DNA of 8,696 nt from Oxalobacteraceae bacterium (GCA_947446335.1 CANFGA010000100.1:1-8696); one strand, 5' to 3'; shown: positions 1-7,207, counted from the stretch's first letter. A program made the numbers and translations. Notes: generated by a model not told the origin, from the sequence alone.

Positions 1-226
1 CCAGCAAGAGGCGCGCGACGATCTGGAAGTGGCGCAGGAACAGGCCAAGTTCGAATCGATGACCGAAAAGCAGATCAGCCGCGAGATCAAGCGCCTCGAA
101 AAGACGATGCTCGATCACGCCAAGAACCTGGAATTTGAAAAGGCGGCCCAGGTGCGCGACCAGTTGCACCTGCTGAAAGAGCGCCTGTTCGGCGCCCCCG
201 GCAGCGACAACGTGCTGCTGGGGTAA
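1..226 (+). CDS. uvrB: UvrABC excinuclease subunit B, C-terminal end (partial)
   Basis: This is the last 74 residues of UvrB, the helicase-like damage-verification subunit of nucleotide excision repair. UvrB receives the lesion from UvrA and recruits the nuclease UvrC in the cytoplasm. The reading frame is open from base 2, and translation continues from outside the window. The visible part is charged and helical. It contains the UVR motif (about bases 62-196): ISREIKRLEKTML, then the NLEFEKAAQVRDQL core typical of the UvrB/UvrC interaction hairpin. A short tail GAPGSDNVLLG precedes the TAA at 224-226. The UVR motif also occurs in UvrC and a few other proteins. Its position at the extreme C-terminus, after a Gln/Glu-rich helix, fits UvrB. 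A GTG at 29 is only an internal codon. The gene converges on the lipoprotein gene, with 15 bp between stops. Confidence 0.93.
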   Translation, partial: QQEARDDLEVAQEQAKFESMTEKQISREIKRLEKTMLDHAKNLEFEKAAQVRDQLHLLKERLFGAPGSDNVLLG

Positions 227-227
227 C

Positions 228-243
228 AAAGACCTTCGGCTTT
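228..243. terminator. Small hairpin between convergent stops, possible bidirectional terminator
   Basis: Between the uvrB stop (224-226) and the lipoprotein stop (242-244) the sequence AAAGACCTTCGGCTTT can fold into a short stem: AAAG and CC pair with GG and CTTT around a TTC loop, with one bulged A. The A-run on the left and T-run on the right would suit termination in either direction, which fits two genes meeting tail to tail. The stem is short and imperfect and the T-run is broken, so this is a tentative call. Confidence 0.45.
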
Positions 244-2455
244 ATTTCCCGGCAAACATGCTGCCGCCGCTCAAAGGATAGCCCGGTGCAGGCGCGTAAC
301 TGACATCCCAGTTCGCTTTCAGCTTGATCCTGGCGGCAAACGATGCCAGGTTGCTGCGATCAAATGAACCAACATAGATCGCATTGGTCTGGTTTGCCGG
401 GCTGACGCTGAAATCGATCGCGGTGCCGGCGCTGGTCAATTCAATGGGAATTTCGCGCGGGCTCTTGCCGCCGGTGCCCAGCCCGCCCAGCGTGATGCTG
501 GCAAGGAATTGGCCGGGGTGGGTGATTTCGCCGGCGCTGCCATCGGCCAGTTTGCTCACCAACGTGCCCACCATCGCATAGATCACTTCTTCCTTGCCGA
601 TGCCGGCGGGCGCGCCCAGCGTGGTGCCGATGTCGGCAATCGGGCTCAGCGGTGCCGTATCGGTTTGTATCGTGACGATGGTACCAGCCTTGATATCGCG
701 ATCAGCCGTCCAGCGGAAAACGCCCTCATTGCTGATGCCGGCAAATTGGGTCGCCAGCAGGTAATCGCGATCGCTGAACGTGACCTGGGTGCCGCCGCTG
801 ATGTCTTTCAAGAAGGTGAACGCAATCGCATCGGGCGCCTCGGCATTGGCTCCGACGAACAGCAGATCGCCGATGGCCAGCTTGCTTGCCTGCCCGGCCG
901 AAACAAAATTGAAAACATCCGCGCCAGTGATCCCTGCGTAGGCATTGCCCTTCAAATCGGTCAGCGCATTGCCATCGATGGTCAAGTGATAAGCGCCGAG
1001 ATGATTGAGGCTGCTGGCGGGCGTCAGCGTGACCTGGTTGTAGGCCAGTTGCAGGCCGGCGCTCGCTGCATTGAAGACTTCGACCGCGCTGCCGTCGCCG
1101 CGGCGCAAGGTCAGGTTGCCCGCACCCAGTTTCAGCGCTTCGTCGAATTGCAGCACGAGGCGTGCATCGACCGGAACCCCGACCCGGTCATCCGCCGGTG
1201 TCGCCACCTTCAACAGCGGACCCTGACGATCGACCCGATAGGCGCCCAACTGGAAGTCAACACCCTGGAATTGCTGCTCTGCGGCAGGCAAATCCTTGGA
1301 AATGGTCGATTTCCCCGACCAGAGCGTGTCGCCATTATCCATCAGCAACTGAACCTTGCTGCCCGGCGCCACCTTGCCGTCCAAAGCGACGATGGTCTCG
1401 AAGCTGCCGGCGCTGGCCTGACGCAAGGCATCGAGGTCGTTGTCGAATTCCTGCGGCGCGCTCGATGGATTGCCATTCCAGCCGAACAGCGCAAAGTTGC
1501 GCTCGATCGACGGACTCGAGCTACCGGCCGGGCCGGCGATGATCAGGTAGTTTCCACTGTCATCGCGGTCGATCGAACGGATGCCGCGCCCGCCCAGGTC
1601 GAGTTCGATAGCCACACCGAACGCAGCCACCGAGGCGGTGCCGGCGATCAAGGCGGCATAATTAGTCAAAGGCACGATCAAGGCGCTGGTGCGGGTACCA
1701 GCGCTGGCCAGCGGCGCCCGGAACCCCAGCCACAGCGCGCTGTCATTGGGTGCGCCAACCATGCCTTCGATCGAAAAACCATCGACCCGCTCCGGCGTGA
1801 TGCCGGCCGCAGCCGAACTGAAAAAACCGAAGTGATCCACGCCCAGGCCATGGGCATTGCCCCGGTCCCATGCAACGAGTTGATTTTCCAGATCGGAAAA
1901 CTTGCCGACATACGTCACCCGCGTCTCGCTGCCCGTGCCTTCGATCTTCACTTCGAACAGATGGCCGCGATCGGCCATTGCATCGCCGCCATCCTTCTTG
2001 TTGCTGTGCGAACCGATCAGATAGAGTGCATCCTTGATCTTTGCACTGGCTTCCAGGTCGAGTTCCTTGGCCAGCTTCGGCCCATTCTTGCTGTAGTCCC
2101 ACTGCGCCACTGCTGCGCCACCGCTGCGCGGATAGACGGATAGCGCATTGCTTTCATCATCGCCGACCAGCATCCAGTTGGCATCCAGAGCGAGCGCTGT
2201 CGAGGCATCGGACGAGCCGAACGCGGTGCCTGGAAAGGCCACATGAACAGAGAACAGCGGCAGCGACACGGCAGGCAAGGTCTCCACCACCAGCGGTGCT
2301 TCCGCCGGGGGCACCTGCGCCACAGGTGTGCCGGCAAAGTCGCTGCCGCCGCAGGCAGCCAATCCCAGCGCCAGGCCAATGGTGGCCCAGCGCGCGCGCG
2401 CTGAAAACCGGCGCGCAAGCTCGCTTGCTGCAGTATGACGATGAATCAAGAACAT
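242..2455 (-). CDS. Predicted lipoprotein: DUF3616-like, Ig-like and C-terminal beta-rich domains
   Basis: This is a predicted envelope lipoprotein of 737 residues; its biochemical role is unknown. The start chosen is the ATG at 2455, preceded by GGGAG seven bases upstream. An in-frame ATG at 2485 has no ribosome binding site. The N-terminus is Arg-rich, followed by a hydrophobic stretch and a lipobox (GLAAC, lipidated Cys35). The following residues (GGSDF) do not settle inner versus outer membrane. Residues about 80-410 resemble the DUF3616 family, a presumed beta-propeller-like domain: LALDANWMLVGDDESN, LYLIGSHS, FSIEGMV and LWLGFRAP. Residues about 411-520 look like a bacterial Ig-like (Big_5 type) domain: PADDRVGVPVDARLVLQFDE through LTDLKGNAYAG. 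Residues about 525-735 form a beta-rich domain starting LAIGDLLFVGANAEAPDAIA, a style seen in secreted proteins. The upstream neighbour is the GGDEF-EAL gene 86 bp away, with no clear terminator between, so co-transcription is possible. Domain names come from motif recognition only. Confidence 0.85.
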   Translation of the reverse strand: MFLIHRHTAASELARRFSARARWATIGLALGLAACGGSDFAGTPVAQVPPAEAPLVVETLPAVSLPLFSVHVAFPGTAFGSSDASTALALDANWMLVGDDESNALSVYPRSGGAAVAQWDYSKNGPKLAKELDLEASAKIKDALYLIGSHSNKKDGGDAMADRGHLFEVKIEGTGSETRVTYVGKFSDLENQLVAWDRGNAHGLGVDHFGFFSSAAAGITPERVDGFSIEGMVGAPNDSALWLGFRAPLASAGTRTSALIVPLTNYAALIAGTASVAAFGVAIELDLGGRGIRSIDRDDSGNYLIIAGPAGSSSPSIERNFALFGWNGNPSSAPQEFDNDLDALRQASAGSFETIVALDGKVAPGSKVQLLMDNGDTLWSGKSTISKDLPAAEQQFQGVDFQLGAYRVDRQGPLLKVATPADDRVGVPVDARLVLQFDEALKLGAGNLTLRRGDGSAVEVFNAASAGLQLAYNQVTLTPASSLNHLGAYHLTIDGNALTDLKGNAYAGITGADVFNFVSAGQASKLAIGDLLFVGANAEAPDAIAFTFLKDISGGTQVTFSDRDYLLATQFAGISNEGVFRWTADRDIKAGTIVTIQTDTAPLSPIADIGTTLGAPAGIGKEEVIYAMVGTLVSKLADGSAGEITHPGQFLASITLGGLGTGGKSPREIPIELTSAGTAIDFSVSPANQTNAIYVGSFDRSNLASFAARIKLKANWDVSYAPAPGYPLSGGSMFAGK

Positions 2456-2462
2456 GGCGCAA

Positions 2463-2467
2463 CTCCC
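2463..2467 (-). promoter_or_regulatory. Ribosome binding site of the lipoprotein gene
   Basis: On the - strand GGGAG lies seven bases before the ATG at 2455. It decides the start in favour of that ATG over the in-frame ATG at 2485, and places the lipobox Cys at residue 35. Confidence 0.7.
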
Positions 2468-2475
2468 AAAGATAA

Positions 2476-2509
2476 GTGACGCCATGCTACGTTACCAATG
2501 TGACACCAT
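2476..2509. repeat. Imperfect 10-bp direct repeat upstream of the lipoprotein gene
   Basis: On the + strand GTGACGCCAT (2476-2485) and GTGACACCAT (2500-2509) differ at one base and are spaced 24 bp start to start. They lie in the 86-bp gap between the GGDEF-EAL stop and the lipoprotein start. A pair of half-sites this close to a start codon could bind a regulator, but chance cannot be excluded. No convincing -35/-10 pair was found in this gap. Confidence 0.35.
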
Positions 2510-2541
2510 CATTACTTTTAAGAAATTAATTGCCATTTGAT

Positions 2542-5295
2542 TCAGATTTGTGCCTGAACGAATGCGGCGAAGCTGGCCGGGGCCAACGGCCGGCTGTAGT
2601 AATACCCCTGCATCTCGTCGCAACCTTGCTCGCGCAGGTAAGCGAGTTGGCCTACCGTTTCCACCCCTTCGGCAATGGTTTGCAAGCCCAGACTTTTTGC
2701 CATGTGGATGATGGCGCCGACGATGGCACGGTCTTCGGAATCGGTGCAAATGTCGCGCACGAACGATTGGTCGATCTTCAGTTTGTAGACCTTGAATTTC
2801 TTCAAATGGCTCAGCGATGAATAACCGGTGCCGAAATCGTCGATCGACATCCGCACGCCGCGCTGGTGCAAGTTGTTCATCGTGGCGATCGCGCCCTGCG
2901 GATCGTGCATCGCCACGCCTTCGGTCAATTCCAGTTCCAGATACTCCGGTGGCAAGCCCTCCTCGTCCAGGATGCGCGTCACCAGGCTGGGCAAGTCGGG
3001 ATGGCGAAACTGCACGACCGACAGATTGACCGCGATCACCAACGGCGCCTGACCAGCTACCATCCAGGCTTTCGCCTGCCGCACCGCCTGCCTGAGCACC
3101 CACTCCCCGATCTGCAGGATCAAGCCGCTGTCCTCGGCCACCGGAATGAATTCGGCTGGCAGCACTGTGCCCAGTTCGGCATTGGTCCAGCGCAGCAGTG
3201 CTTCGGCGCCGCTGACGCAACCATCTTGCAACGACACTTGCGGCTGGTAATGCACCTCGAATTGTTCGAGTTCGAGCGCGTGACGCAGCGCATTGGCCAG
3301 TTGCAAGTTGCGCGCCGAACGCAGCTGCATTTCAAAGGTGAAGAAGCGATAACCCTGGCGCCCTTCCTGCTTGAGTCGGTACATCGCGGCATCGGCATTC
3401 TTGAACAGCGTTTCCATATCGGCACCATCGACTGGAAAGAGCGCGATCCCGATCGATGCGGTCACGCTCAGATTGTGCGGGCCAATCTGGAATGGCGTGT
3501 TCATGACGTCCAACAACTTCTGCGCCGCGCTTGCCGCACCCTGTGCATCCAGGCCATAGAGCAAGAAACTGAATTCATCGCCACCCATACGCGATACCGT
3601 ATCTTCATCGCGCAATGCGGCGCGCAGGCGCCCGGCCAGTTCTACCAGCAAGGCATCGCCGACGCTATGCCCGAGGGAGTCATTGATGTTCTTGAAATGA
3701 TCCAGATCGAGACAGATCACGGCTACCGATTGGCCGCTGCGCTGCGCCAGACCGAGCGCATAATGAGCCCGGGCCTGCAACTGAAGGCGGTTCGGCAAGC
3801 CGGTCAGCGCATCGAAATGCGCCAGATACTGTACTCGTTGGTCGGCTTCTTTGCGGCGCGCCTCGAGCGCAAAACTCTTCAAGGCAAAGTCGATGTCGGT
3901 CGCCATCTCCACCAGCAACTGGCGCGCATTTTCATCGAAGGCGTGGCTCACGCCGGCATAGGTGCTCAAAAAACCGATGATCGCGCCATCGCGATGCAGC
4001 GGCAGCGCCGCCGATGCGGCCCATCCGAACCGTGCGCCGCGCTCGCGCCAAGGGCCACTGGCCGGGTCGTGCATGAAATCCTGGCACCAGAACGGCGCAC
4101 CACGCAAAAACGCCAGGCCGATCGGACCGGAACCTGACGGCAAATCCGGATCCAGAGAAATATCGATCCCGTCCAGATAGTCGGTGCCGCTGCCGAACGA
4201 GGCGACCGGCCGCACCTGCCGGCCATCCTCGCCTAGCAAGCCTATCCATGCCATCTTCATCCCGCCATGCACGACGATGGCGCGGCAAATCTGGGCAAAC
4301 AGGTCGCTCTCGCTGGTGCAGCGCACGATCGACTGATTGCACTGACTCAAGGCGGCATACAACTGGGTCAGGCGCTGATTCTTCGCTTGTGCGGCATCGC
4401 GCTCTGCATGGCTGCTGGCCAGCTTGGCTTGCGTTTCCGAGAGCCAGCCAAGGACGCTCTCTTGCATGCCGCCCGGCACTGGAAAGCCCGATGAAAAATC
4501 GCCCCGTCCGAGACGGGCAATCAGATCATGCAATTGGTCGACTGAGGCGCCCAGTATCGAATGCAACTTGCGCTTGGTGCGCCAGAGCATGAAGGCCAGC
4601 AACACGCAAAACAGCATGAAGACGATGCGCATGCGCAGCGCATCGTACTCGGCCGCCAGCACCAGCGCTTGCGTGCGCCGGTCAGCCATGCTGCGAAACT
4701 CCCCGATCGGCGCCATGATGGCGGCCTTGGCAACATGGTAGGCGCCGTCGTGCAGCATCAGAACAGCAGCGGCCCTGACTGCAGCCGTGACTGCAATGTG
4801 ACGCTCTGGATCAACCATCGCCATCGCAGCCAGTTCGGTCGCGGTCAATGCATCCGAATTCACCTTCGCCTGAGCCAGACTGGCGAACTCTTGTTCGGTG
4901 AAGCCATTGCGTCGCATCAAGTCCAGCAACGCAACTGGCGCTCCCATGCCACGCGGGCGCTGGTCATCGCTCAGCACCAGGTCCCAATAGATATCGTCGT
5001 AGCGCAAGGGCCGCGCCGTCCTGCCATCGCGGATGTCGAGTATTTCCTGATAACGGACGCGGTAAAAGGCATCGCCAGTCACGGCATAGGTGCGTGCCAT
5101 ACGCGTCAGATCGTCCGACGACTGGCGCAATTCGTCGGCCAAGAGCAAGGAGCTCTGGCGTATCCGATGAGAGCGATCCAGTTGCTTTTCGGTGTAGACA
5201 TACGATGAAAAGAGTCCGGCGAACAACAACAGCATGCCCAGCATCAACCAGATATGATGCGAGAAGCGGGACAACTTGCTGATGTTTTTTTTCAT
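2542..5295 (-). CDS. Membrane-anchored GAF-GGDEF-EAL cyclic-di-GMP signalling protein
   Basis: This is a 917-residue inner-membrane protein predicted to make and/or degrade cyclic-di-GMP. Numbering is from the ATG at 5295 (weak GAAGAG six bases upstream); the frame also extends to a TTG at 5352 without support. Order: transmembrane helix about 14-34; periplasmic sensor about 35-220 (LTRMARTYAVTGD, YQEILDIRDG, IYWDLV); second helix about 222-238; HAMP-like linker (RLGRGDFSSGFPVP); GAF about 313-475; GGDEF with LTGLPNR, DLDHFKNIND and GGDEF at 571-575; EAL to the C-terminus. The product-inhibition I-site RxxD (RDED, 562-565) sits five residues before GGDEF. The EAL domain keeps EALLRW (Glu698), Asn757 (NLS), Glu789 (ELTE), Asp819-Asp820 (DDFGTGYSS), Lys840 (LKID) and Glu876 (EGVE). 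Both active sites therefore look intact; which activity dominates cannot be read from sequence. The periplasmic sensor and GAF probably set the balance, but their ligands are unknown. Confidence 0.95.
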   Translation of the reverse strand: MKKNISKLSRFSHHIWLMLGMLLLFAGLFSSYVYTEKQLDRSHRIRQSSLLLADELRQSSDDLTRMARTYAVTGDAFYRVRYQEILDIRDGRTARPLRYDDIYWDLVLSDDQRPRGMGAPVALLDLMRRNGFTEQEFASLAQAKVNSDALTATELAAMAMVDPERHIAVTAAVRAAAVLMLHDGAYHVAKAAIMAPIGEFRSMADRRTQALVLAAEYDALRMRIVFMLFCVLLAFMLWRTKRKLHSILGASVDQLHDLIARLGRGDFSSGFPVPGGMQESVLGWLSETQAKLASSHAERDAAQAKNQRLTQLYAALSQCNQSIVRCTSESDLFAQICRAIVVHGGMKMAWIGLLGEDGRQVRPVASFGSGTDYLDGIDISLDPDLPSGSGPIGLAFLRGAPFWCQDFMHDPASGPWRERGARFGWAASAALPLHRDGAIIGFLSTYAGVSHAFDENARQLLVEMATDIDFALKSFALEARRKEADQRVQYLAHFDALTGLPNRLQLQARAHYALGLAQRSGQSVAVICLDLDHFKNINDSLGHSVGDALLVELAGRLRAALRDEDTVSRMGGDEFSFLLYGLDAQGAASAAQKLLDVMNTPFQIGPHNLSVTASIGIALFPVDGADMETLFKNADAAMYRLKQEGRQGYRFFTFEMQLRSARNLQLANALRHALELEQFEVHYQPQVSLQDGCVSGAEALLRWTNAELGTVLPAEFIPVAEDSGLILQIGEWVLRQAVRQAKAWMVAGQAPLVIAVNLSVVQFRHPDLPSLVTRILDEEGLPPEYLELELTEGVAMHDPQGAIATMNNLHQRGVRMSIDDFGTGYSSLSHLKKFKVYKLKIDQSFVRDICTDSEDRAIVGAIIHMAKSLGLQTIAEGVETVGQLAYLREQGCDEMQGYYYSRPLAPASFAAFVQAQI

Positions 5296-5356
5296 GACAG
5301 GCTCTTCGACTCGGCAGTTCAGCACGCGATGGTCAAGATCGCAGCGGCGCAAACAG

Positions 5357-5387
5357 ATTATGACGGGAAATCTTCAGTCGATGGCAA
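5357..5387 (-). promoter_or_regulatory. Weak sigma70-like promoter before the GGDEF-EAL gene
   Basis: On the - strand TTGCCA (5387-5382) is followed, after 19 bases, by CATAAT (5362-5357), each five of six to consensus. The AT-rich stretch just upstream (about 5388-5402) could act as an UP element. The 19-base spacer is longer than the preferred 17, so the call is tentative. It would leave a leader of about 55 bases before the ATG at 5295. The rest of the 5296-5409 gap shows no other clear signal. Confidence 0.3.
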
Positions 5388-5409
5388 TAAAATAATATTA
5401 GCAGGAAAC

Positions 5410-6054
5410 TCAGTCGCCCAGCGCTATCGTCGCCGCCAGCGCCACCTTGCCCGGCGCCTCGTAATGGGCCAGTATCGATGCGCGCGCGGGATCGCTGGCG
5501 GCTTGCTGCAGCAGCGTCATCAGATACGCGATCGATGCGCCATCGAGCGCGGCGAATGGATCGTCCAGCAGCGTGACGGGGGCGTTTGATGCGAAGGCAG
5601 CCGCGAGCCAAACCTTGCGCCGGGAGCCGCTCGAGAGCATGTACAGGCGCTTGTCCAGATGCGGCGCCAGCGACCAGCCGGCGATCAATTCAAGCAATGC
5701 CTGGGCATCAAAAGCGGGGTAGCGGCTCGCCAGCGCCGCAAAATAGTCGCGCGCACTGAGTTGGTCGAACTCTTCCGAGCGCGGATCGACCCAGAACACT
5801 TGCGCTCGATACGCCTGCGCCTGACGGCCCAAGTCGATGCCATTGATCTGCAACTGCCCGGCAGACGCGGCCAATTCGCCCGAGAGCAGGCGCAACAGGG
5901 TGCTCTTGCCGCAGCCATCGCCGCCCTGCACCAGCGTGACGCCGGGTCCGATGCGGGCCGACCAGTTCTCGAACAAGGTGCGTTGCGGATAAGAGAAGTG
6001 CAAGCCGTCAGCCTGCAACAAGATCGAACTGATCGGGGGTGCGATGGAAGTCAT
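5410..6054 (-). CDS. Stand-alone ABC-type ATPase subunit, divergent
   Basis: This is a 214-residue cytoplasmic ATP-binding subunit of an ABC transporter-like system, close to a bare single nucleotide-binding domain. Visible motifs: aromatic A-loop Tyr22 (HFSYP), Walker A GGDGCGKST (44-52), signature LSSGSRRK (140-147) in place of LSGGQ, Walker B VTLLDDPFAALD with Asp164 and D-loop Asp171, and H-loop His197 (ILAHYE). Two departures matter. The residue after the Walker B Asp is Asp165 (GAT codon) instead of the catalytic Glu, and the Q-loop position reads WVDPRSEEF with no Gln. ATP binding is expected; hydrolysis may be slow. No permease or binding protein lies on either side, so the substrate is unknown. 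Size and signature recall CcmA-like and other short exporter ATPases, but no other ccm gene is present. The ATG at 6054 lacks a clear Shine-Dalgarno sequence. The gene sits 93 bp downstream of the peroxidase and 114 bp upstream of the GGDEF-EAL gene. Confidence 0.88.
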   Translation of the reverse strand: MTSIAPPISSILLQADGLHFSYPQRTLFENWSARIGPGVTLVQGGDGCGKSTLLRLLSGELAASAGQLQINGIDLGRQAQAYRAQVFWVDPRSEEFDQLSARDYFAALASRYPAFDAQALLELIAGWSLAPHLDKRLYMLSSGSRRKVWLAAAFASNAPVTLLDDPFAALDGASIAYLMTLLQQAASDPARASILAHYEAPGKVALAATIALGD

Positions 6055-6089
6055 TGCGTGCTATGCCGGTGATGAAAACAGGCACGATG

Positions 6090-6117
6090 ATAGTACAGCG
6101 CGCCGGCTTCAGGTAAA
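6090..6117 (-). promoter_or_regulatory. Weak promoter-like pair before the ABC ATPase gene
   Basis: On the - strand TTTACC (6117-6112) and TACTAT (6095-6090) are 16 bases apart, each four of six to the sigma70 consensus. They lie about 35 to 60 bases upstream of the ATG at 6054. The -35-like box falls in the loop of the perfect inverted repeat at 6097-6128. This is weak evidence on its own. Confidence 0.25.
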
Positions 6118-6128
6118 CCCGGCGCGCT
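6097..6128. repeat. Perfect 10-bp inverted repeat; possible terminator or operator
   Basis: AGCGCGCCGG (6097-6106) and CCGGCGCGCT (6119-6128) are exact reverse complements around a 12-base loop. The element lies between the peroxidase stop (6148-6150) and the ABC ATPase start (6054). As RNA it would be a stable GC-rich stem, which could end the peroxidase transcript. No T-run follows it on either strand, so a classical intrinsic terminator is not clear. Its overlap with a promoter-like pair makes an operator an equal possibility. Confidence 0.6.
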
Positions 6129-6147
6129 TGGCTGCTTGCTTGCCAGC

Positions 6148-7191
6148 TTACTTCGCTGGCGGCTGAGACGACAGACGGCGGCCAAGGCTGACGGCGTAGG
6201 CGATCGGGCGCGACAGCAAGACCGGGTCAGCCGAAGGCGCGATGCCATCGGGCAACAGCAACGGATTGAACGCCAGTTTTGCCTCGGCTGCCTTGTTGTC
6301 TTGCACCATTTGGTCCAGGCTCAGCACACCGAGTTCGATCTGTGGCCGTTCATCGGGCCACACTGCGGTGCCGTCGTTGACGTTATCGCCCTTGGCAGCG
6401 AGTTGCGCGCTGATGCGAAATTGCACCGGGCCCTTGGCCAGTCGTTGCGGCAATTCATCCATCAGATAATTCGGCGCTGCAGTTTTCACTTGCGCATCGG
6501 TCAACGCCTGCATCCCGGCCACTGGCGTGATGCGGTAGCGCGCATACTGGCTTTCGCCCTTGGCGTTGGTGAACTGGAAGGCATTGACGCCGAAGAAAGC
6601 GAGCGTGGCGAAACTGACTGGCGCCGGTTTTGGCGTACTGACAAATTTCTTGGCAGCAGGGTGAGTAGCCAGAAATTGCTCGACCGGGGTCGGTTTCGGA
6701 GAATCGGGCTTGGTCGCGGCGACCGAATTGAGAAACAGCAGGAAGTCTTCCGGCGTGGCCACTGGAAAGCCGTTGTGGGAAATGCTGACGATATCGGTCA
6801 TGCCGCCACCGGGCAGGTCGAAACGGATCGCGATGCCGTGCGGACTGGCGTTGGGCGCGGCATCGGCCAGCGTCGGGACCCCGGTCGTATTCGAAAAGCG
6901 CACGGTCACTGGCGTGCCTTTCAAGAAATGCGGTGCCTTACTCAGTGTTGGCGCTTGCGCCGATGGCGTGAAGCTGCCGGTCAGCACGATGCCCTTGGCG
7001 TGGTTGGCGCGCAAACCCGGGTACGGGCCCTTGGCCAGCACCGTCATCGTATCGACTATTTTTTCATGCACGCTGACATCGCGCGCAGCCTGGTCGGCCG
7101 CATGCGCAGGCACTGCCAGCGTCCATGCGCCAGCGAGCAACAGCGCCATTGAGTTACGGATCTTCGGATAACGGTTATGCGTGGGTCTCAA
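6148..7191 (-). CDS. Exported SrpA-like catalase-family haem peroxidase
   Basis: This is a 347-residue periplasmic member of the catalase-related peroxidase (SrpA-like) family, expected to bind haem and reduce peroxides with an organic donor. The start is the TTG at 7191, with AGGAG five bases upstream. It gives a basic n-region (RPTHNRYPKIR), a hydrophobic core and an AHA cleavage site after residue 31. The next ATG (residue 15) has no ribosome binding site and would remove the basic n-region. Catalase landmarks remain: distal His64 (RANHAKG), VRFSNTTGVPT, HGIAIRF, Asn140 (SISHNGFPV) and the proximal R-x-x-x-Y (Arg328, Tyr332 in RPIAYAVSLGRR). The length fits the short minimal-catalase class and not the roughly 500-residue catalases. 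A cytochrome b561 gene sometimes accompanies this family; none is present here. The 76 bp upstream hold a possible promoter. Confidence 0.92.
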   Translation of the reverse strand: MRPTHNRYPKIRNSMALLLAGAWTLAVPAHAADQAARDVSVHEKIVDTMTVLAKGPYPGLRANHAKGIVLTGSFTPSAQAPTLSKAPHFLKGTPVTVRFSNTTGVPTLADAAPNASPHGIAIRFDLPGGGMTDIVSISHNGFPVATPEDFLLFLNSVAATKPDSPKPTPVEQFLATHPAAKKFVSTPKPAPVSFATLAFFGVNAFQFTNAKGESQYARYRITPVAGMQALTDAQVKTAAPNYLMDELPQRLAKGPVQFRISAQLAAKGDNVNDGTAVWPDERPQIELGVLSLDQMVQDNKAAEAKLAFNPLLLPDGIAPSADPVLLSRPIAYAVSLGRRLSSQPPAK

Positions 7192-7196
7192 GGAAA

Positions 7197-7201
7197 CTCC
7201 T
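7197..7201 (-). promoter_or_regulatory. Ribosome binding site deciding a TTG start
   Basis: AGGAG on the - strand lies five bases before the TTG at 7191. It is the only good Shine-Dalgarno sequence near the 5' end of the peroxidase gene, so it supports TTG over the internal ATG at 7149. Confidence 0.75.
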
Positions 7202-7207
7202 GGGGTA

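Noticed and set aside
509..2143. Long open frame of 544 codons on the + strand
   Set aside because: It lies wholly antisense to the lipoprotein gene. Its translation is rich in Arg, Gln, Ala and Ile-Asp repeats with no domain, typical of a GC-rich shadow frame, and it has no convincing ribosome binding site.
2423..2455. Twin-arginine export signal in the lipoprotein
   Set aside because: The N-terminus contains ARRFSAR, but the consensus spacing (RR-x-F-L-K) is not met, so an ordinary Sec lipoprotein signal is the simpler reading.
2492..3220. Open frame of 242 codons on the - strand running into the gap before the lipoprotein gene
   Set aside because: It is out of frame inside the EAL coding region, Arg/Gly-rich and without a domain. 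The EAL frame here carries all catalytic motifs, so this is a shadow.
2866..4137. Open frame of 423 codons on the + strand
   Set aside because: It is antisense to the GGDEF-EAL gene, whose motifs are unmistakable. The translation is His/Gln/Arg-rich with no recognisable fold.
5296..5352. Extension of the GGDEF-EAL protein to a TTG start
   Set aside because: The extra 19 residues are polar with cysteines and have no ribosome binding site. Starting at the ATG at 5295 gives the usual short basic stretch before the first transmembrane helix.
6136..7152. Open frame of 338 codons on the + strand
   Set aside because: It is antisense to the peroxidase gene and has a shadow-like, Arg/Gly/His-rich composition.
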